From Lentzea albidocapillata (lineage in GTDB: Bacteria > Actinomycetota > Actinomycetes > Mycobacteriales > Pseudonocardiaceae): a stretch of DNA of 64,000 bases. Within the stretch, counting starts at the first letter, position 1; each line of letters opens with the position of its first letter. Of the stretch, positions 1-8,596 are shown piece after piece. The stretch spans positions 50,885 through 114,884 of the forward strand of contig NZ_JOEA01000025.1 of NCBI RefSeq assembly GCF_000719115.1, read 5' to 3'. A program made the position numbers and the translations under genes. Below the pieces are notes generated by a model. That model had not been told where the DNA came from and made no database searches. It saw only the letters and a list, made by a program, of their open reading frames with translations.

Positions 1-892
1 CGTCGGCGTGGACCAAGAAACGGTTGGCGGCGATGCAGGCTTCCCCCATGTTGCGCAACTTGGCGGTCATCGCCCCTTCCACCGCGGCGTCGACGTCAGC
101 GTCCTGGCAGACGATGAACGGCGCGTTGCCGCCCAGCTCCATCGAGGTGCGCAGGACGGTGCCCGCCGCCTGGGCCATCAGCAGCCGCCCCACCGGCGTG
201 GATCCGGTGAACGACAGCTTGCGCAGGCGTCCGTCGCGCAACAGCGGTTCGGTGACGGCGGCCGCCCGCGTGGTCGGGATGACGTTGAGGACACCGTCCG
301 GAAGTCCGGCCTCCCTGAGCACCTCCGCCAGCGCCGCGGTCGTCAGCGGTGTCTGCGCGGCGGGCTTCACGACCATCGTGCAGCCCGCCGCGATGGCCGG
401 GCCGATCTTGCGCGCGGGCATCGCCAGCGGGGCGTTCCACGGCGTGATCAGCAGGCAGGGCCCGACCGGTTGACGGGTGACCAGCACACGGGCGGTGCCG
501 TCCTCACTGACCTTCCAGGTGCCGTCGATCCGGACGGCCTCCTCGCCGAACCAGCGCAGGTAGCGGGCTCCGTAGGTGACCTCGGCCCTGGACTCGGCCA
601 GCGACTTGCCCATCTCCAGGGTGATGAGCCGCGCGAACTCGTCGATGCGCTCGATCAGCAGGTCGTGCGCCCTGCGCAGGACGTCGCCACGGCCGCGCGG
701 GGGCACTGCGGCCCAACGACGCTGTGCGGCATCGGCTGCGTCGAGTGCTGCCAGGGCGTCGGCCGGCGTTGCGTCGGCCACCTCGCACAGCGCCTGGCCG
801 GTGGCCGGGTTCTCGACCACGAAGGTCTCACCCTCCGCGGCCGGGCGCCACCGCCCGGCGATGAGCAGCCCCTTCTCGACCTGGTCGATCAC
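1..892 (-). CDS. NAD(P)-dependent aldehyde dehydrogenase, succinate-semialdehyde type (partial, C-terminus outside window)
   Basis: The first 297 residues read without a break to the window edge. They show the aldehyde dehydrogenase fold: the cofactor lysine in VVKPA (K176), the FTGSTPVG nucleotide loop near 229, the general base in MELGGN (E252) and the nucleophile in GEACIAAN (C286). Oxidation of an aliphatic semialdehyde to its acid in the cytoplasm is the family reaction; the exact substrate cannot be read. The GTG start at 890-892 is 1 nt past the stop of the upstream amidotransferase-like gene and has GAGGAG about 8 nt upstream, so the two are probably co-transcribed. Confidence 0.88.
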   Translation of the reverse strand, partial: MIDQVEKGLLIAGRWRPAAEGETFVVENPATGQALCEVADATPADALAALDAADAAQRRWAAVPPRGRGDVLRRAHDLLIERIDEFARLITLEMGKSLAESRAEVTYGARYLRWFGEEAVRIDGTWKVSEDGTARVLVTRQPVGPCLLITPWNAPLAMPARKIGPAIAAGCTMVVKPAAQTPLTTAALAEVLREAGLPDGVLNVIPTTRAAAVTEPLLRDGRLRKLSFTGSTPVGRLLMAQAAGTVLRTSMELGGNAPFIVCQDADVDAAVEGAMTAKLRNMGEACIAANRFLVHAD

Positions 893-893
893 G

Positions 894-1594
894 TCACTTC
901 TCCTCGGTCAGGGCCGCGACGATCTCCTCGGCCATCGGTACACTCGACGCGGGGTTCTGGCCGGTGAAGAGATTGCGGTCCCGGACGGTGCAGGCCTGGT
1001 AGGCCGGTCCGCCCGAGTGCAACGCGCCTTTGTCCTTCAGCGTGGCGGCCAGTAGCCACGGCGCGTTGTCGGCGGTGCCGAACAGCTCCTCCTCCTCGTC
1101 GGTGAACGCCGCCATCCGCCGGCCCGCGAACACCCACCTGCCCTCGGCGTCGATCGCGGAGAGCAGTCCGGCGGGTCCGTGGCAGACCGCACCGATGACC
1201 TTCCCGGCCGCGTCCGCCTCCGTGAGCAGCTTGCCGAGGCCGGGGTCCTGGTAGAGGTCCACCACGGGACCGTGGCCGCCGGGGAGCACGACGGCGACAT
1301 AGTCGGCGATGTCGACCTCGTCGAGCTTGAGCAGCGGGCCGAACTCCCGCAGCGCGCGCTCGGCGTGCTGGACGTGGTGCGCGCAGTCCGGTCCTGCGAT
1401 CTCCGGATCGGCGCTGTGCGCGTCGAGCGGCTGGAGCACGCCGCCGGGAGAGGCGAAGTCGACGGTGAAGCCCGCCTCGGTGAACTTCTCGTGCGGCGCT
1501 GCCAACTCCTCCGCCCAGTACCCGTCGGGTAGGCGGAGCCGTCGGTGCGCTCCCAGACGTCGGCGGCGGACATGACGATCAGGATCTTGCTCAT
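894..1594 (-). pseudogene. DJ-1/PfpI family (type 1 glutamine amidotransferase-like) gene with a frameshift
   Basis: The ATG at 1594 opens a DJ-1/PfpI protein (MSKILIVMSAADVW...). After about 25 residues the family sequence continues in another frame (YWAEELAAPHEKF) down to the stop at 894. Restoring one C in the CCC run at 1521-1523 would join the halves into a 233-residue protein. The second part keeps the nucleophile-elbow motif AVCHGPAGLL with its cysteine. Members are cysteine hydrolases, glyoxalases or chaperones. The position in front of an aldehyde dehydrogenase fits carbonyl-stress detoxification. Either a real frameshift or a base missed in a short homopolymer explains it; re-initiation at the TTG at 1505 would lose the first strand. 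Confidence 0.85.
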
Positions 1595-1617
1595 CTGTGG
1601 TTCCTCTCGAAGACGGG

Positions 1618-2469
1618 TCAGGCGGGGAAGTCGCTCGCGGACGCGGTCTGGGCGGCGGCGTCGAGGTTCGCCTGCAGTGCCTGGACCTTGGCCGTGGCGT
1701 AGGCGTGGGAGTCCGAGCCGAGGATCTGGCGCAACGGGCCCTCGCCGGACACGACGCGCTCGATCATCAGCTGGGCGCCCCTGACCGGGTCGCCAGGCTG
1801 ATTGCCCTGCAGCTTCAGGTGGTTCTCGACCATCTCGCGGATCTCCGGGTAGGCCGCGGTGGTGTCGCCGGGCAACGCGAGCGAATCCGTGGTGAGGAAG
1901 TCGGTGCGGAAGTAGCCGGGCTCGACGATGGTGACCTTCACGCCGAACTGGGCGACCTCACCCGCGAGGGCCTCGGTCAAGCCCTCCAGCGCGTACTTGC
2001 CGGCGCAGTAGAGCCCCCACCCCGGCACCGAGGTGAGGCCGAGCACCGAGGACACGTTGACGACGTGGCCGCCGCGCTGCTCGCGCAGGATCGGCAGGGT
2101 GGCGCGCAGCACGTTCCACACGCCGACGACCTGCAGGTCGAGCATCTCGCGCACGTCGCGGTCAGTGGTCTCCTCCACCGCGGCGAGGTAGCCGTAGCCG
2201 GCGTTGTTGACGACGACGTCAAGGCCGCCGAAGCGTTCGGTCGCCTTCCGGACAGCCTCGGCGACGGCCGCTTCGTCGCGGAGGTCGACGGCGAGCGCCA
2301 GCAGCCGGGTGGTGTCGGCGTCCAGCGCCTGGAGGAGGCGGTCCGTCGAGCGGGTCGTCGCGACGACGTTGTCGCCTCGCTCGAGAAGCTGCTCGACGAG
2401 TTCGAGGCCGAGGCCGCGGGAAGTGCCGGTGACGAACCAGGTGGCGGGACGATCAGTGGGGAAGGTCAT
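1618..2469 (-). CDS. Short-chain dehydrogenase/reductase (SDR)
   Basis: A 283-residue classical SDR, normal length for the family. It has the NAD(P) motif TGTSRGLG at residues 14-21, the NNAG motif, a catalytic serine region NVSS, and YCAGK supplying the Tyr and Lys of the active site. It should be a cytoplasmic NAD(P)H-dependent oxidoreductase of unknown carbonyl or alcohol substrate. The start at 2469 puts the Rossmann strand right at the N-terminus; the longer open frame upstream runs into the divergent regulator and is not used. It lies back to back with an XRE regulator gene (start 2597), the usual partner arrangement for this SDR type. Confidence 0.9.
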   Translation of the reverse strand: MTFPTDRPATWFVTGTSRGLGLELVEQLLERGDNVVATTRSTDRLLQALDADTTRLLALAVDLRDEAAVAEAVRKATERFGGLDVVVNNAGYGYLAAVEETTDRDVREMLDLQVVGVWNVLRATLPILREQRGGHVVNVSSVLGLTSVPGWGLYCAGKYALEGLTEALAGEVAQFGVKVTIVEPGYFRTDFLTTDSLALPGDTTAAYPEIREMVENHLKLQGNQPGDPVRGAQLMIERVVSGEGPLRQILGSDSHAYATAKVQALQANLDAAAQTASASDFPA

Positions 2470-2596
2470 GGCACAAGCCTGGTGCAGCGAAAGGTCCTTT
2501 TGGGACGCATCTCGGGCCCTGTACGACCTCGGACTCGCGAACCTAGGACTGACAGGTCCACTCGGAAATCCGGATCGTCGACGACAATTCGGTGTC

Positions 2597-3472
2597 ATGA
2601 CCGGTCTCAACCGTGAACTCGCCGACTTCCTGCGCCGTGCACGCGACCACGTCGACCCGTCCCGGGCCGGCCTGCCCTCCGACGGCAGGGTCCGCCGGGT
2701 AAAGGGTCTGCGCCGCGAAGAGGTCGCCCTGCTCGCCGGCGTGTCCACGGACTACTACGCCCGGCTCGAGCAAGGCAGGCGCATCAACCCCTCCCCGGCC
2801 GTCGTCGAGGCCATCGGCCGCGCACTCGAACTCGACGAGGCGGGGCGCACCCACCTGCGGGACCTGATCGGGCTGCCCTCCAGCCCGACCAAATCCCGCA
2901 GCGTGCAGCGCGTGCGTCCCGGTCTCTACCAGCTCATCGACGCGCTCGACGGAGAACCGGCGCTGGTGCTCGGCCGCCGCACCGACGTGCTCGCGGCGAA
3001 CCGGATGGCGAAGGCGCTGTTCGCGGACTTCGACAAGATCCCGCCGAAAGAGCGCAACTACGCGCGCTGGATCTTCCTCAACGAGGACGCGCGCTCACTG
3101 TTCGCCGACTGACACGACCAGGCCCGCGCCGCCGTGGAGAGCCTGCGGTTCGAGATCGGCAGGGACCCCTCCGACGCCGCCACGAACGCCCTCGTCGCCG
3201 AACTCCGCGAACGCAGCCCCGACTTCGACAAGTGGTGGGAACAACACCGCGTCCACCAGCGCACCTACGGCTCCAAGCGGCTGCGCCACCCGCTCGTCGG
3301 CGAACTCACGGTCGACTACGAATCCTTGGTACTGCCAGGCGATCCGGACACGATGCTCTATCTCTACACCACCGCGCCCGGCTCGCCGTCGAGGCAGGCC
3401 ATGGACATCCTCGCCAGCTGGACGGCGTCGAGTCCCGGCACGCGACTGAGCCGATCCGAACCAGAGGCCTGA
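2597..3472 (+). pseudogene. XRE-family regulator with MmyB-like ligand-binding domain, interrupted by an in-frame TGA
   Basis: One reading frame of 292 codons encodes an N-terminal Cro/C1 helix-turn-helix (residues about 8-85, with GLRREEVALLAGVS and YYARLEQGR) followed by an MmyB-like PAS-type domain. TGA at 3110-3112 falls after ...DARSLFAD. The frame continues at once with HDQARAAVESLRF, which is family sequence. In homologues this place normally carries tryptophan, so a single TGG to TGA change explains it. Without readthrough only the helix-turn-helix and part of the sensor domain are made. The gene is divergent from the SDR at 1618-2469 and would be its expected regulator. Confidence 0.85.
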
Positions 3473-3587
3473 ACCAGAGCGTGTCCGGCTGTGGTGAAGC
3501 GGTACGCACCGTCGGCGACGTGTTCCGCGAACGTGAAACGAGATAACCGTTGTGCGCCAGGCAATCCCGTCGTGATGCCACACCTTG

Positions 3588-5621
3588 TCAGACATCCTGG
3601 CCGGCGCCGACCCTAGGGCCGTGACCTGGCGGCTCGGCCAGTACGGCGCGGAGGCGGGCATGCCGGAACTCGTAGGAGGTACCCACCTGCCGCAGGACGC
3701 CTCGGGAGTGTGCGTCGTCGAGGAACCGCATGAGTCGACAGGGAAGGATCCCGTGCAAGGCGAACTGGATCTTGACGACCGCGAAGGCGAACCAGTCGCT
3801 CTGGCCGACCATGGCTGCACTCAGCGCGATGAGGAGTCCTGCACCGAGCCGCAATCCGCGGTCGACGCCGATCTGTTCACTCCCGGTGGGCGCCAGCGGT
3901 GAGAGGATCACAACGACCGCCATCGACAGGCACAGGATGAAGAGGCCGACGCCGACGGTGGACAGCAGGTCCGCGTACCCGATGGCGCGTAAGGACGTGC
4001 GGGGGCTCGCTGCCCGGACGGCGCCGACCGGCGCCAACCGCTTGTCCAAGCCTTCGTGCACGCTGTAGAGGATCGCGATGGCCACTGTGAGAGCCGCTAT
4101 TGCGGCGAAGAGCTCAAGAAAACCGGCCCAGCCAAGCCACATCGTCGAGATCGTCGCCACGACCAGTCCGAGCGCCACACCGGTCCGGACCACCTGATAG
4201 AACACGATCCACATCGACCGCAGGGTCGGTGCCGTGCCCCCAGGACGCCCAGCCACGACGAACGGCGTCGATCCGCGCCCAGCGCGGGAGGCGTTCCACG
4301 CGCCAAGGGCTGCCGCCCACACGGCGCCACCAGCCACGACCCACGGATTCCCAGGTGAGGCGACGAACCCGCCTACCAGGCCGCCAATGCCCCCGATGCC
4401 GCCGCACAGCAACGGCAGCACCCAACGCGGCAACGTGTCCCGGAGACGCCACCAGACGAAGCCATCGGTGCGGCGCAGTTCGAGGTAGCGGGCGACGGTG
4501 CCCAGCCACTCGCGTGCCATGGCCGGTTCGTACGTCGGCGGTTTCCCGCGCCGCAGTCCAGGCGTCGGCCTGCGCGGGTGATCGGTGCGATAGCGCGTGT
4601 CGACGAACGACGCCAGCAGGTGACGCTCGATCGCTGCGGGAGCGGCCAGGTCGAGCAGCTCCGCCGGGTCGGTGCGGGGGTCCCGGTACGTCGTCCTCGC
4701 GAGCCAAGCCAGCAACGGGCTGGCCAGTGAGGCCGCGAGCGGGCCGGTCGGCGCCGCGCACATGTGTGCGGCGACCGGCCGCCAGCGCGGGTCATCCGGC
4801 GCGCCACACGTCACGTAGTTGATCAGGGTATCGGCTTCCGCTGCGCCGAGTACCACCTCCCGCGCGTCGCCGAGGACGCGTCCCGCGATCGCCAGCGCGT
4901 CCCGGTACTGGTCGCCACGCGAGGTAAGTACCACCGGTCCGGCGAGTCGGTCGATGCTGATCACGGCCGGCACCCTGGCCTCGGCGGACAGCTCGTCCAA
5001 CCCGTCGAGTACCGGCAGCACGAGCCCAGCGGCGACCAGGTGCGTGGCCATCTCCTCGGTGAGGCCGGTGTGATCCTCGACGAGCCGCCGGACGATCCAG
5101 TCGTGCAGGTGCTCGGCCGGGTCCCATCTTGCGATCGGAAGCAGTACCGGAACGGGATCGTGGGGAGCGCGTCGCTCAAGCAGGTCGAGCGTGAGAACCA
5201 TGGCCAGCACGGTCTTGCCGGCACCCGGCGGACCCAACACCACCAGCCGTCCCCGGCGTCCGGTGGCGAGTTCCCCAATGCCGTTGAGATCGCCCGGTAT
5301 GTCGCCAGTGGACCAGAGCACCGGCATGAGCGCCTGGCCGACCAGGTCCTGCAGCTCCAGTTCCGCCTGCCACTGCTGGCGGACTCCTGCGGCGAGTGCG
5401 GCGGCCGCCCGCGCCAGCACAAGCCCGTCCTGGGTACCGGCCGTCTCACGTCGAACCTGCTGAACAACAAGGACGACGGCGAGCAGCGCTGAGACGGGCC
5501 AGGCAACCCAGAGGTAGGGCTGCCACGCCCCAGGCAGCGAACTGGTGGCGACGTTGACCGTGACGGGAAGAAGAAGAGCGGCGATGACCGCGCTTGCAGC
5601 GATCGCTAGATAACGCCGCAT
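3588..5621 (-). CDS. NACHT-type NTPase with N- and C-terminal membrane segments
   Basis: A 677-residue protein. ATG at 5621 is chosen because GGAGGG lies just upstream and the first hydrophobic segments start immediately (residues about 5-25 and 35-53). A P-loop GPPGAGKT (130-137), a Walker B stretch LPVLDGLDEL (about 202-211) and VVLTSRG downstream define a STAND/NACHT ATPase. The C-terminal half has about six hydrophobic segments and then a soluble tail ending near EFRHARLRAVL, a form common at the end of actinobacterial NACHT proteins. Members sense ligands and some act in antiviral defence. No obvious effector domain or partner gene is adjacent, so the role is open. Confidence 0.85.
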   Translation of the reverse strand: MRRYLAIAASAVIAALLLPVTVNVATSSLPGAWQPYLWVAWPVSALLAVVLVVQQVRRETAGTQDGLVLARAAAALAAGVRQQWQAELELQDLVGQALMPVLWSTGDIPGDLNGIGELATGRRGRLVVLGPPGAGKTVLAMVLTLDLLERRAPHDPVPVLLPIARWDPAEHLHDWIVRRLVEDHTGLTEEMATHLVAAGLVLPVLDGLDELSAEARVPAVISIDRLAGPVVLTSRGDQYRDALAIAGRVLGDAREVVLGAAEADTLINYVTCGAPDDPRWRPVAAHMCAAPTGPLAASLASPLLAWLARTTYRDPRTDPAELLDLAAPAAIERHLLASFVDTRYRTDHPRRPTPGLRRGKPPTYEPAMAREWLGTVARYLELRRTDGFVWWRLRDTLPRWVLPLLCGGIGGIGGLVGGFVASPGNPWVVAGGAVWAAALGAWNASRAGRGSTPFVVAGRPGGTAPTLRSMWIVFYQVVRTGVALGLVVATISTMWLGWAGFLELFAAIAALTVAIAILYSVHEGLDKRLAPVGAVRAASPRTSLRAIGYADLLSTVGVGLFILCLSMAVVVILSPLAPTGSEQIGVDRGLRLGAGLLIALSAAMVGQSDWFAFAVVKIQFALHGILPCRLMRFLDDAHSRGVLRQVGTSYEFRHARLRAVLAEPPGHGPRVGAGQDV

Positions 5622-5808
5622 CTGCCCTCCAGCGACCTGGTCACCATGCTTCGTCACCTTGCCCTCGTATTGGCGGCCGCGGCCGTTACGTTGGACCGGA
5701 CGAGCTCGGCTATTGCCTCCTGGGAGCTCGCCGTGGTTCCCCGCTCGACGTTGTGCGTGCCGAAACTGCATCCACAGCGTTCGACGATGGAGTTCGTGCG
5801 GGGCGCCA

Positions 5809-6456
5809 CTACATCACGGGCCGGTAGCGGAGCCACATCAGACGGCCCTCAAGGGTTTGGCTCGCGATCAGGTCGAACCGGGTGGCTGTCGGCGCATGTC
5901 CGTGCCAGAACCGATCGGTGCTCGCATCGGGCAGACAGGGGTGGATGAGCAGGCTTATCTCGTCCAGCAGCCCCGCGCTGAGCAGTGCACCGATCAGCGC
6001 ACCGCCACTGTCCACGCGCACGACCTCCACACCGTCCCGTTTGCCGAGTTCGTTGAGCGCCGCGGCGAGATCGACGCGCTCGGTACCGACCACCAACTCC
6101 GGTACAGATCGATCATCCGGCCGTGGCGGGGTCGCCTCGGCGTGCAGCGCGAGGACGTCCGACCAGTGCCCGACCTCGCGCAGCACCTCCCACTGCCGGA
6201 CACGTCCTCGTCCGTCGACAACGGCCAGCAGCGGTCCGTCCTCGGCCGGACCAGGGCGGGCGGCGGCAGCCAGAACCTCTTCCTGCGCGAGAATCGTGTC
6301 GGCCCCCGTCAACGTGACGTCCTCCCTCCAGGTCGCCGCGAGTTCGTAGAACCGGCCGACATCCGGCTCGAATCCGGTCGTGGCCCCGTCCAGGGCGACG
6401 GCGACGTGAGCGACGACGTAGGGGCGGCCCGCAGGGGTGCGCATCTCTGTCGGCAT
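5809..6456 (-). CDS. RibD C-terminal / dihydrofolate-reductase-like domain protein
   Basis: A 215-residue protein of the RibD_C fold. The N-terminal strand RPYVVAHVAVALDG resembles the NADPH-binding start of the pyrimidine reductase domain. The family elements TGADTILA in the middle and VRVDSGGALIGALL near residue 155 are present, followed by DEISLLIHPCL. It lacks the deaminase half of RibD. Stand-alone versions reduce pteridine- or pyrimidine-like carbonyls with NADPH. The start at 6456 (MPTEMRT) is preferred; ATG at 6444 is an alternative. It stands alone on this strand, 220 nt downstream of the next gene. Confidence 0.85.
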   Translation of the reverse strand: MPTEMRTPAGRPYVVAHVAVALDGATTGFEPDVGRFYELAATWREDVTLTGADTILAQEEVLAAAARPGPAEDGPLLAVVDGRGRVRQWEVLREVGHWSDVLALHAEATPPRPDDRSVPELVVGTERVDLAAALNELGKRDGVEVVRVDSGGALIGALLSAGLLDEISLLIHPCLPDASTDRFWHGHAPTATRFDLIASQTLEGRLMWLRYRPVM

Positions 6457-6676
6457 AGTCGCGAAGGTAGCGCCCACCAAGTACGGAAAGGTGTGCGGGC
6501 TGCTGACGCGTCGACGCGCAGCTGCTTGGCTACTTGTGCTCGCGATTAGGGGCACGATGGGGACAGAAGCTGTGACCCGCCGGGGATTCCTGGCCAGACG
6601 GTGATCGTGATCCTGGCCGGAGCGGGTGTGGCCTTGGTGGCCGCCGTTGTGGTGGACGTGGCGCTTCGATGGCGGG

Positions 6677-7123
6677 CTAGGCCGGCCACAGCTGGATGAG
6701 CCAGCGTTCGATGCCGGATTCGAGGGTTCCCTCATCCAGTTCGGCGGCCTCATCTCGGTTGCCGACGTGGACGCGGGCGTGGTGGGCGCCTGGCTGCTCG
6801 ATCGACAGCGTGTGGTCGGAATGCTCCGCGGTGACGGACTGGAGGCGGACCGCGGACTGCACATCGCAGGTCAACTCCAGCACGTGATCCCAGTAGCCGG
6901 AGGCGGTGGACGGGGCGTCGTTCCAGAGTTCGAGTCGCACCAGTGGGTAATGGTCGGTGGCGGCGCTGTGCAGCAGCAGGCCGCCGGGGCCGCCGACGGC
7001 GACCCAATCGCCCACGGGGTCCGGCAGGGCCAGCGGACTGCGCAGCATGCTGATCTCTTGTACGACGAACTGGCCGTACTCGACCACGATGGTGTCCTCA
7101 AGCGCCGTAACAAGACTCGACAT
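6677..7123 (-). CDS. Conserved-looking hypothetical protein, 148 residues
   Basis: No family is recognised. The protein is acidic and soluble, without signal peptide or membrane segment. It begins with VVEYGQFVVQEISM and contains a Gly-rich centre (VAVGGPGGLLL) and a C-terminal WLIQLWPA. Codon third positions are strongly G/C as in neighbouring real genes and the opposite strand gives no better protein. It could be a small beta-rich immunity or regulatory protein, but nothing in the context fixes this. Confidence 0.6.
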   Translation of the reverse strand: MSSLVTALEDTIVVEYGQFVVQEISMLRSPLALPDPVGDWVAVGGPGGLLLHSAATDHYPLVRLELWNDAPSTASGYWDHVLELTCDVQSAVRLQSVTAEHSDHTLSIEQPGAHHARVHVGNRDEAAELDEGTLESGIERWLIQLWPA

Positions 7124-7447
7124 CGTGATCCTTTACTCACGGGCCAGCGAGGATGCTGCGAACGAAGAAGGGATCGCCGTCCAAGATCCGGTCGGTGCCC
7201 AGCCAACCGCCGGAAGCTGGATTGGGGCGGTGACCGCGCACGCCGGCTGGGCGAATGCCGTGAAGTGGGCAGCCTTGCGTTCGTAGCGGCGTGCCGGCCG
7301 CCGGAACCGGGAACCATTCCGGGGCCCGTTCGATGACGGACCGATGGCGACCCAACCGCTTGCCGGCTCGATGGCCCCGGTGGGCGTCGGCCCAGGTATC
7401 TGAGTCACCGTGACGAAGGGCGCAGCCGGCCTCGCCCGCGCCCTTCG
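7124..7447. other. Intergenic stretch of 324 bases
   Basis: No convincing gene on either strand: the open frames here are arginine/proline-rich shadows of reading frames in neighbouring genes. The only clear element is the hairpin at 7412-7449 next to the cysteine desulfurase stop. Confidence 0.6.
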
Positions 7448-7449
7448 TC
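7412..7449. terminator. Hairpin terminator at the end of the cysteine desulfurase gene
   Basis: GACGAAGGGCGC at 7412-7423 pairs perfectly with GCGCCCTTCGTC at 7438-7449 (12 bp stem, 14 nt loop). The stem overlaps the stop codon of the gene ending at 7448, so it should end transcription of the sulfur operon. No T-run follows, as is usual in high-GC actinobacteria. Confidence 0.75.
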
Positions 7450-8596
7450 AGATGGTTGCGGCGACGATGTGGTGTGCGGCGAGGTCGACGTCCTCGGTTG
7501 TGGTCCAGCGGCCCAACGACAGCCGCAGTGCGCCCAGACCTCGTCCGGCGTCCATGCCCATGGCGGTGAGCACGGGTGACGGTTGGTGATGTCCGCTGTG
7601 GCAGGCCGATCCGGTGGAGGCGGCGATCTGCGGTGTGGCGGCGAGAAGTTCGTGCCCGGCAACGCCGTCGATGCTGATGTTGAGAGTGTTGGGCAGCCGC
7701 GCCGTCTCCGGTCCGTTGAGGTGGACGCGGCCCGGCAACGCGGTGGCGAGCAGGTGATGCAGACGGTCTCGCAATGCGCGGATGCGGTCGTGGCCACCGG
7801 TCGCGAGGTCTGTCGCGGCGAGTTCGGCCGCAGCGCCCAGTGCGGCGGCGAGGGCGACGTTCTCGGTGCCCGCGCGCAGGCCGTGTTCCTGGCCTCCGCC
7901 GTACACCAGCGGTTCCAGCGGTACGCCGGGCCAGATGCACAGGGCGCCGATTCCCTTGGGGGCGTAAATCTTGTGCCCCACCACCGTCACTAGATCAAGC
8001 TCGGTCGCGTCGAACGGGATCTTGCCGATCGCCTGGGCGGCATCGGTGTGGAACACCACGCCGTACTCGCGGGAGACCCGGGCCAGTTCGTCGATGGGTT
8101 GCAGGGCACCGGTTTCGTTGTTCGCCGCCATCACGGACGCCAGCACGGTGTGCGGGGTGATCGCCGCAGCGAGATCGGCCGGGTCGACAAGGCCGTCGCT
8201 GTCGACGGGCAGGAACGTCACCTCCGCGTTGTGCCAGCGGCGCAACGCCTCGCAGGCCTGGAGCACAGCGGGATGCTCGGTGGGCTGGGTGATCACGTGC
8301 GGCCGGCCCACGCCGGAGGCCAGCACGGTGCCGCGGATGGCGAGGTTGTCGGCCTCGGAGCCGGATCCGGTGAACACGATCCGCTCAGCTGAGGTGCCGA
8401 GTAGCGCAGCGACCTGATCGCGGGCGTGATCCAGCGCGATGCGGGACTCGCGGCCGTAGTGGTGGGTGCTGGACGGGTTGCCGAACTCCGCGGTCAGATA
8501 CGGCAGCATCGATTCGGTCACCGCCGGGTCGATCGGCGTGGTGGCGTTGTAGTCGAGGTAGATCGGTCCGTCGAGAAGTCCACGTGGGACGGTCAC
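7448..8596 (-). CDS. Cysteine desulfurase (NifS/IscS family)
   Basis: A 382-residue class V aminotransferase. It has IYLDYNATTP at the N-terminus, TEHPAV with the PLP-stacking histidine, DAAQAIG, the PLP lysine in GHKIYAPKG (K209), and the persulfide-carrying cysteine in STGSACHSG (C332). It removes sulfur from cysteine to give alanine and an enzyme persulfide for Fe-S, tRNA or cofactor sulfuration. The GTG start overlaps the stop of the MFS gene (GTGA), so it is translationally coupled. With the rhodanese-bearing protein upstream it forms a sulfane-sulfur operon. Scaffold genes such as iscU or sufU are absent, which argues against a housekeeping isc locus. Confidence 0.92.
   Translation of the reverse strand: MTVPRGLLDGPIYLDYNATTPIDPAVTESMLPYLTAEFGNPSSTHHYGRESRIALDHARDQVAALLGTSAERIVFTGSGSEADNLAIRGTVLASGVGRPHVITQPTEHPAVLQACEALRRWHNAEVTFLPVDSDGLVDPADLAAAITPHTVLASVMAANNETGALQPIDELARVSREYGVVFHTDAAQAIGKIPFDATELDLVTVVGHKIYAPKGIGALCIWPGVPLEPLVYGGGQEHGLRAGTENVALAAALGAAAELAATDLATGGHDRIRALRDRLHHLLATALPGRVHLNGPETARLPNTLNISIDGVAGHELLAATPQIAASTGSACHSGHHQPSPVLTAMGMDAGRGLGALRLSLGRWTTTEDVDLAAHHIVAATI

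Noticed and set aside
6601..6699. Small hydrophobic open frame of 32 codons on the plus strand
   Set aside because: No ribosome site, overlaps the end of a better gene on the other strand, and its valine/alanine content follows from GC bias.
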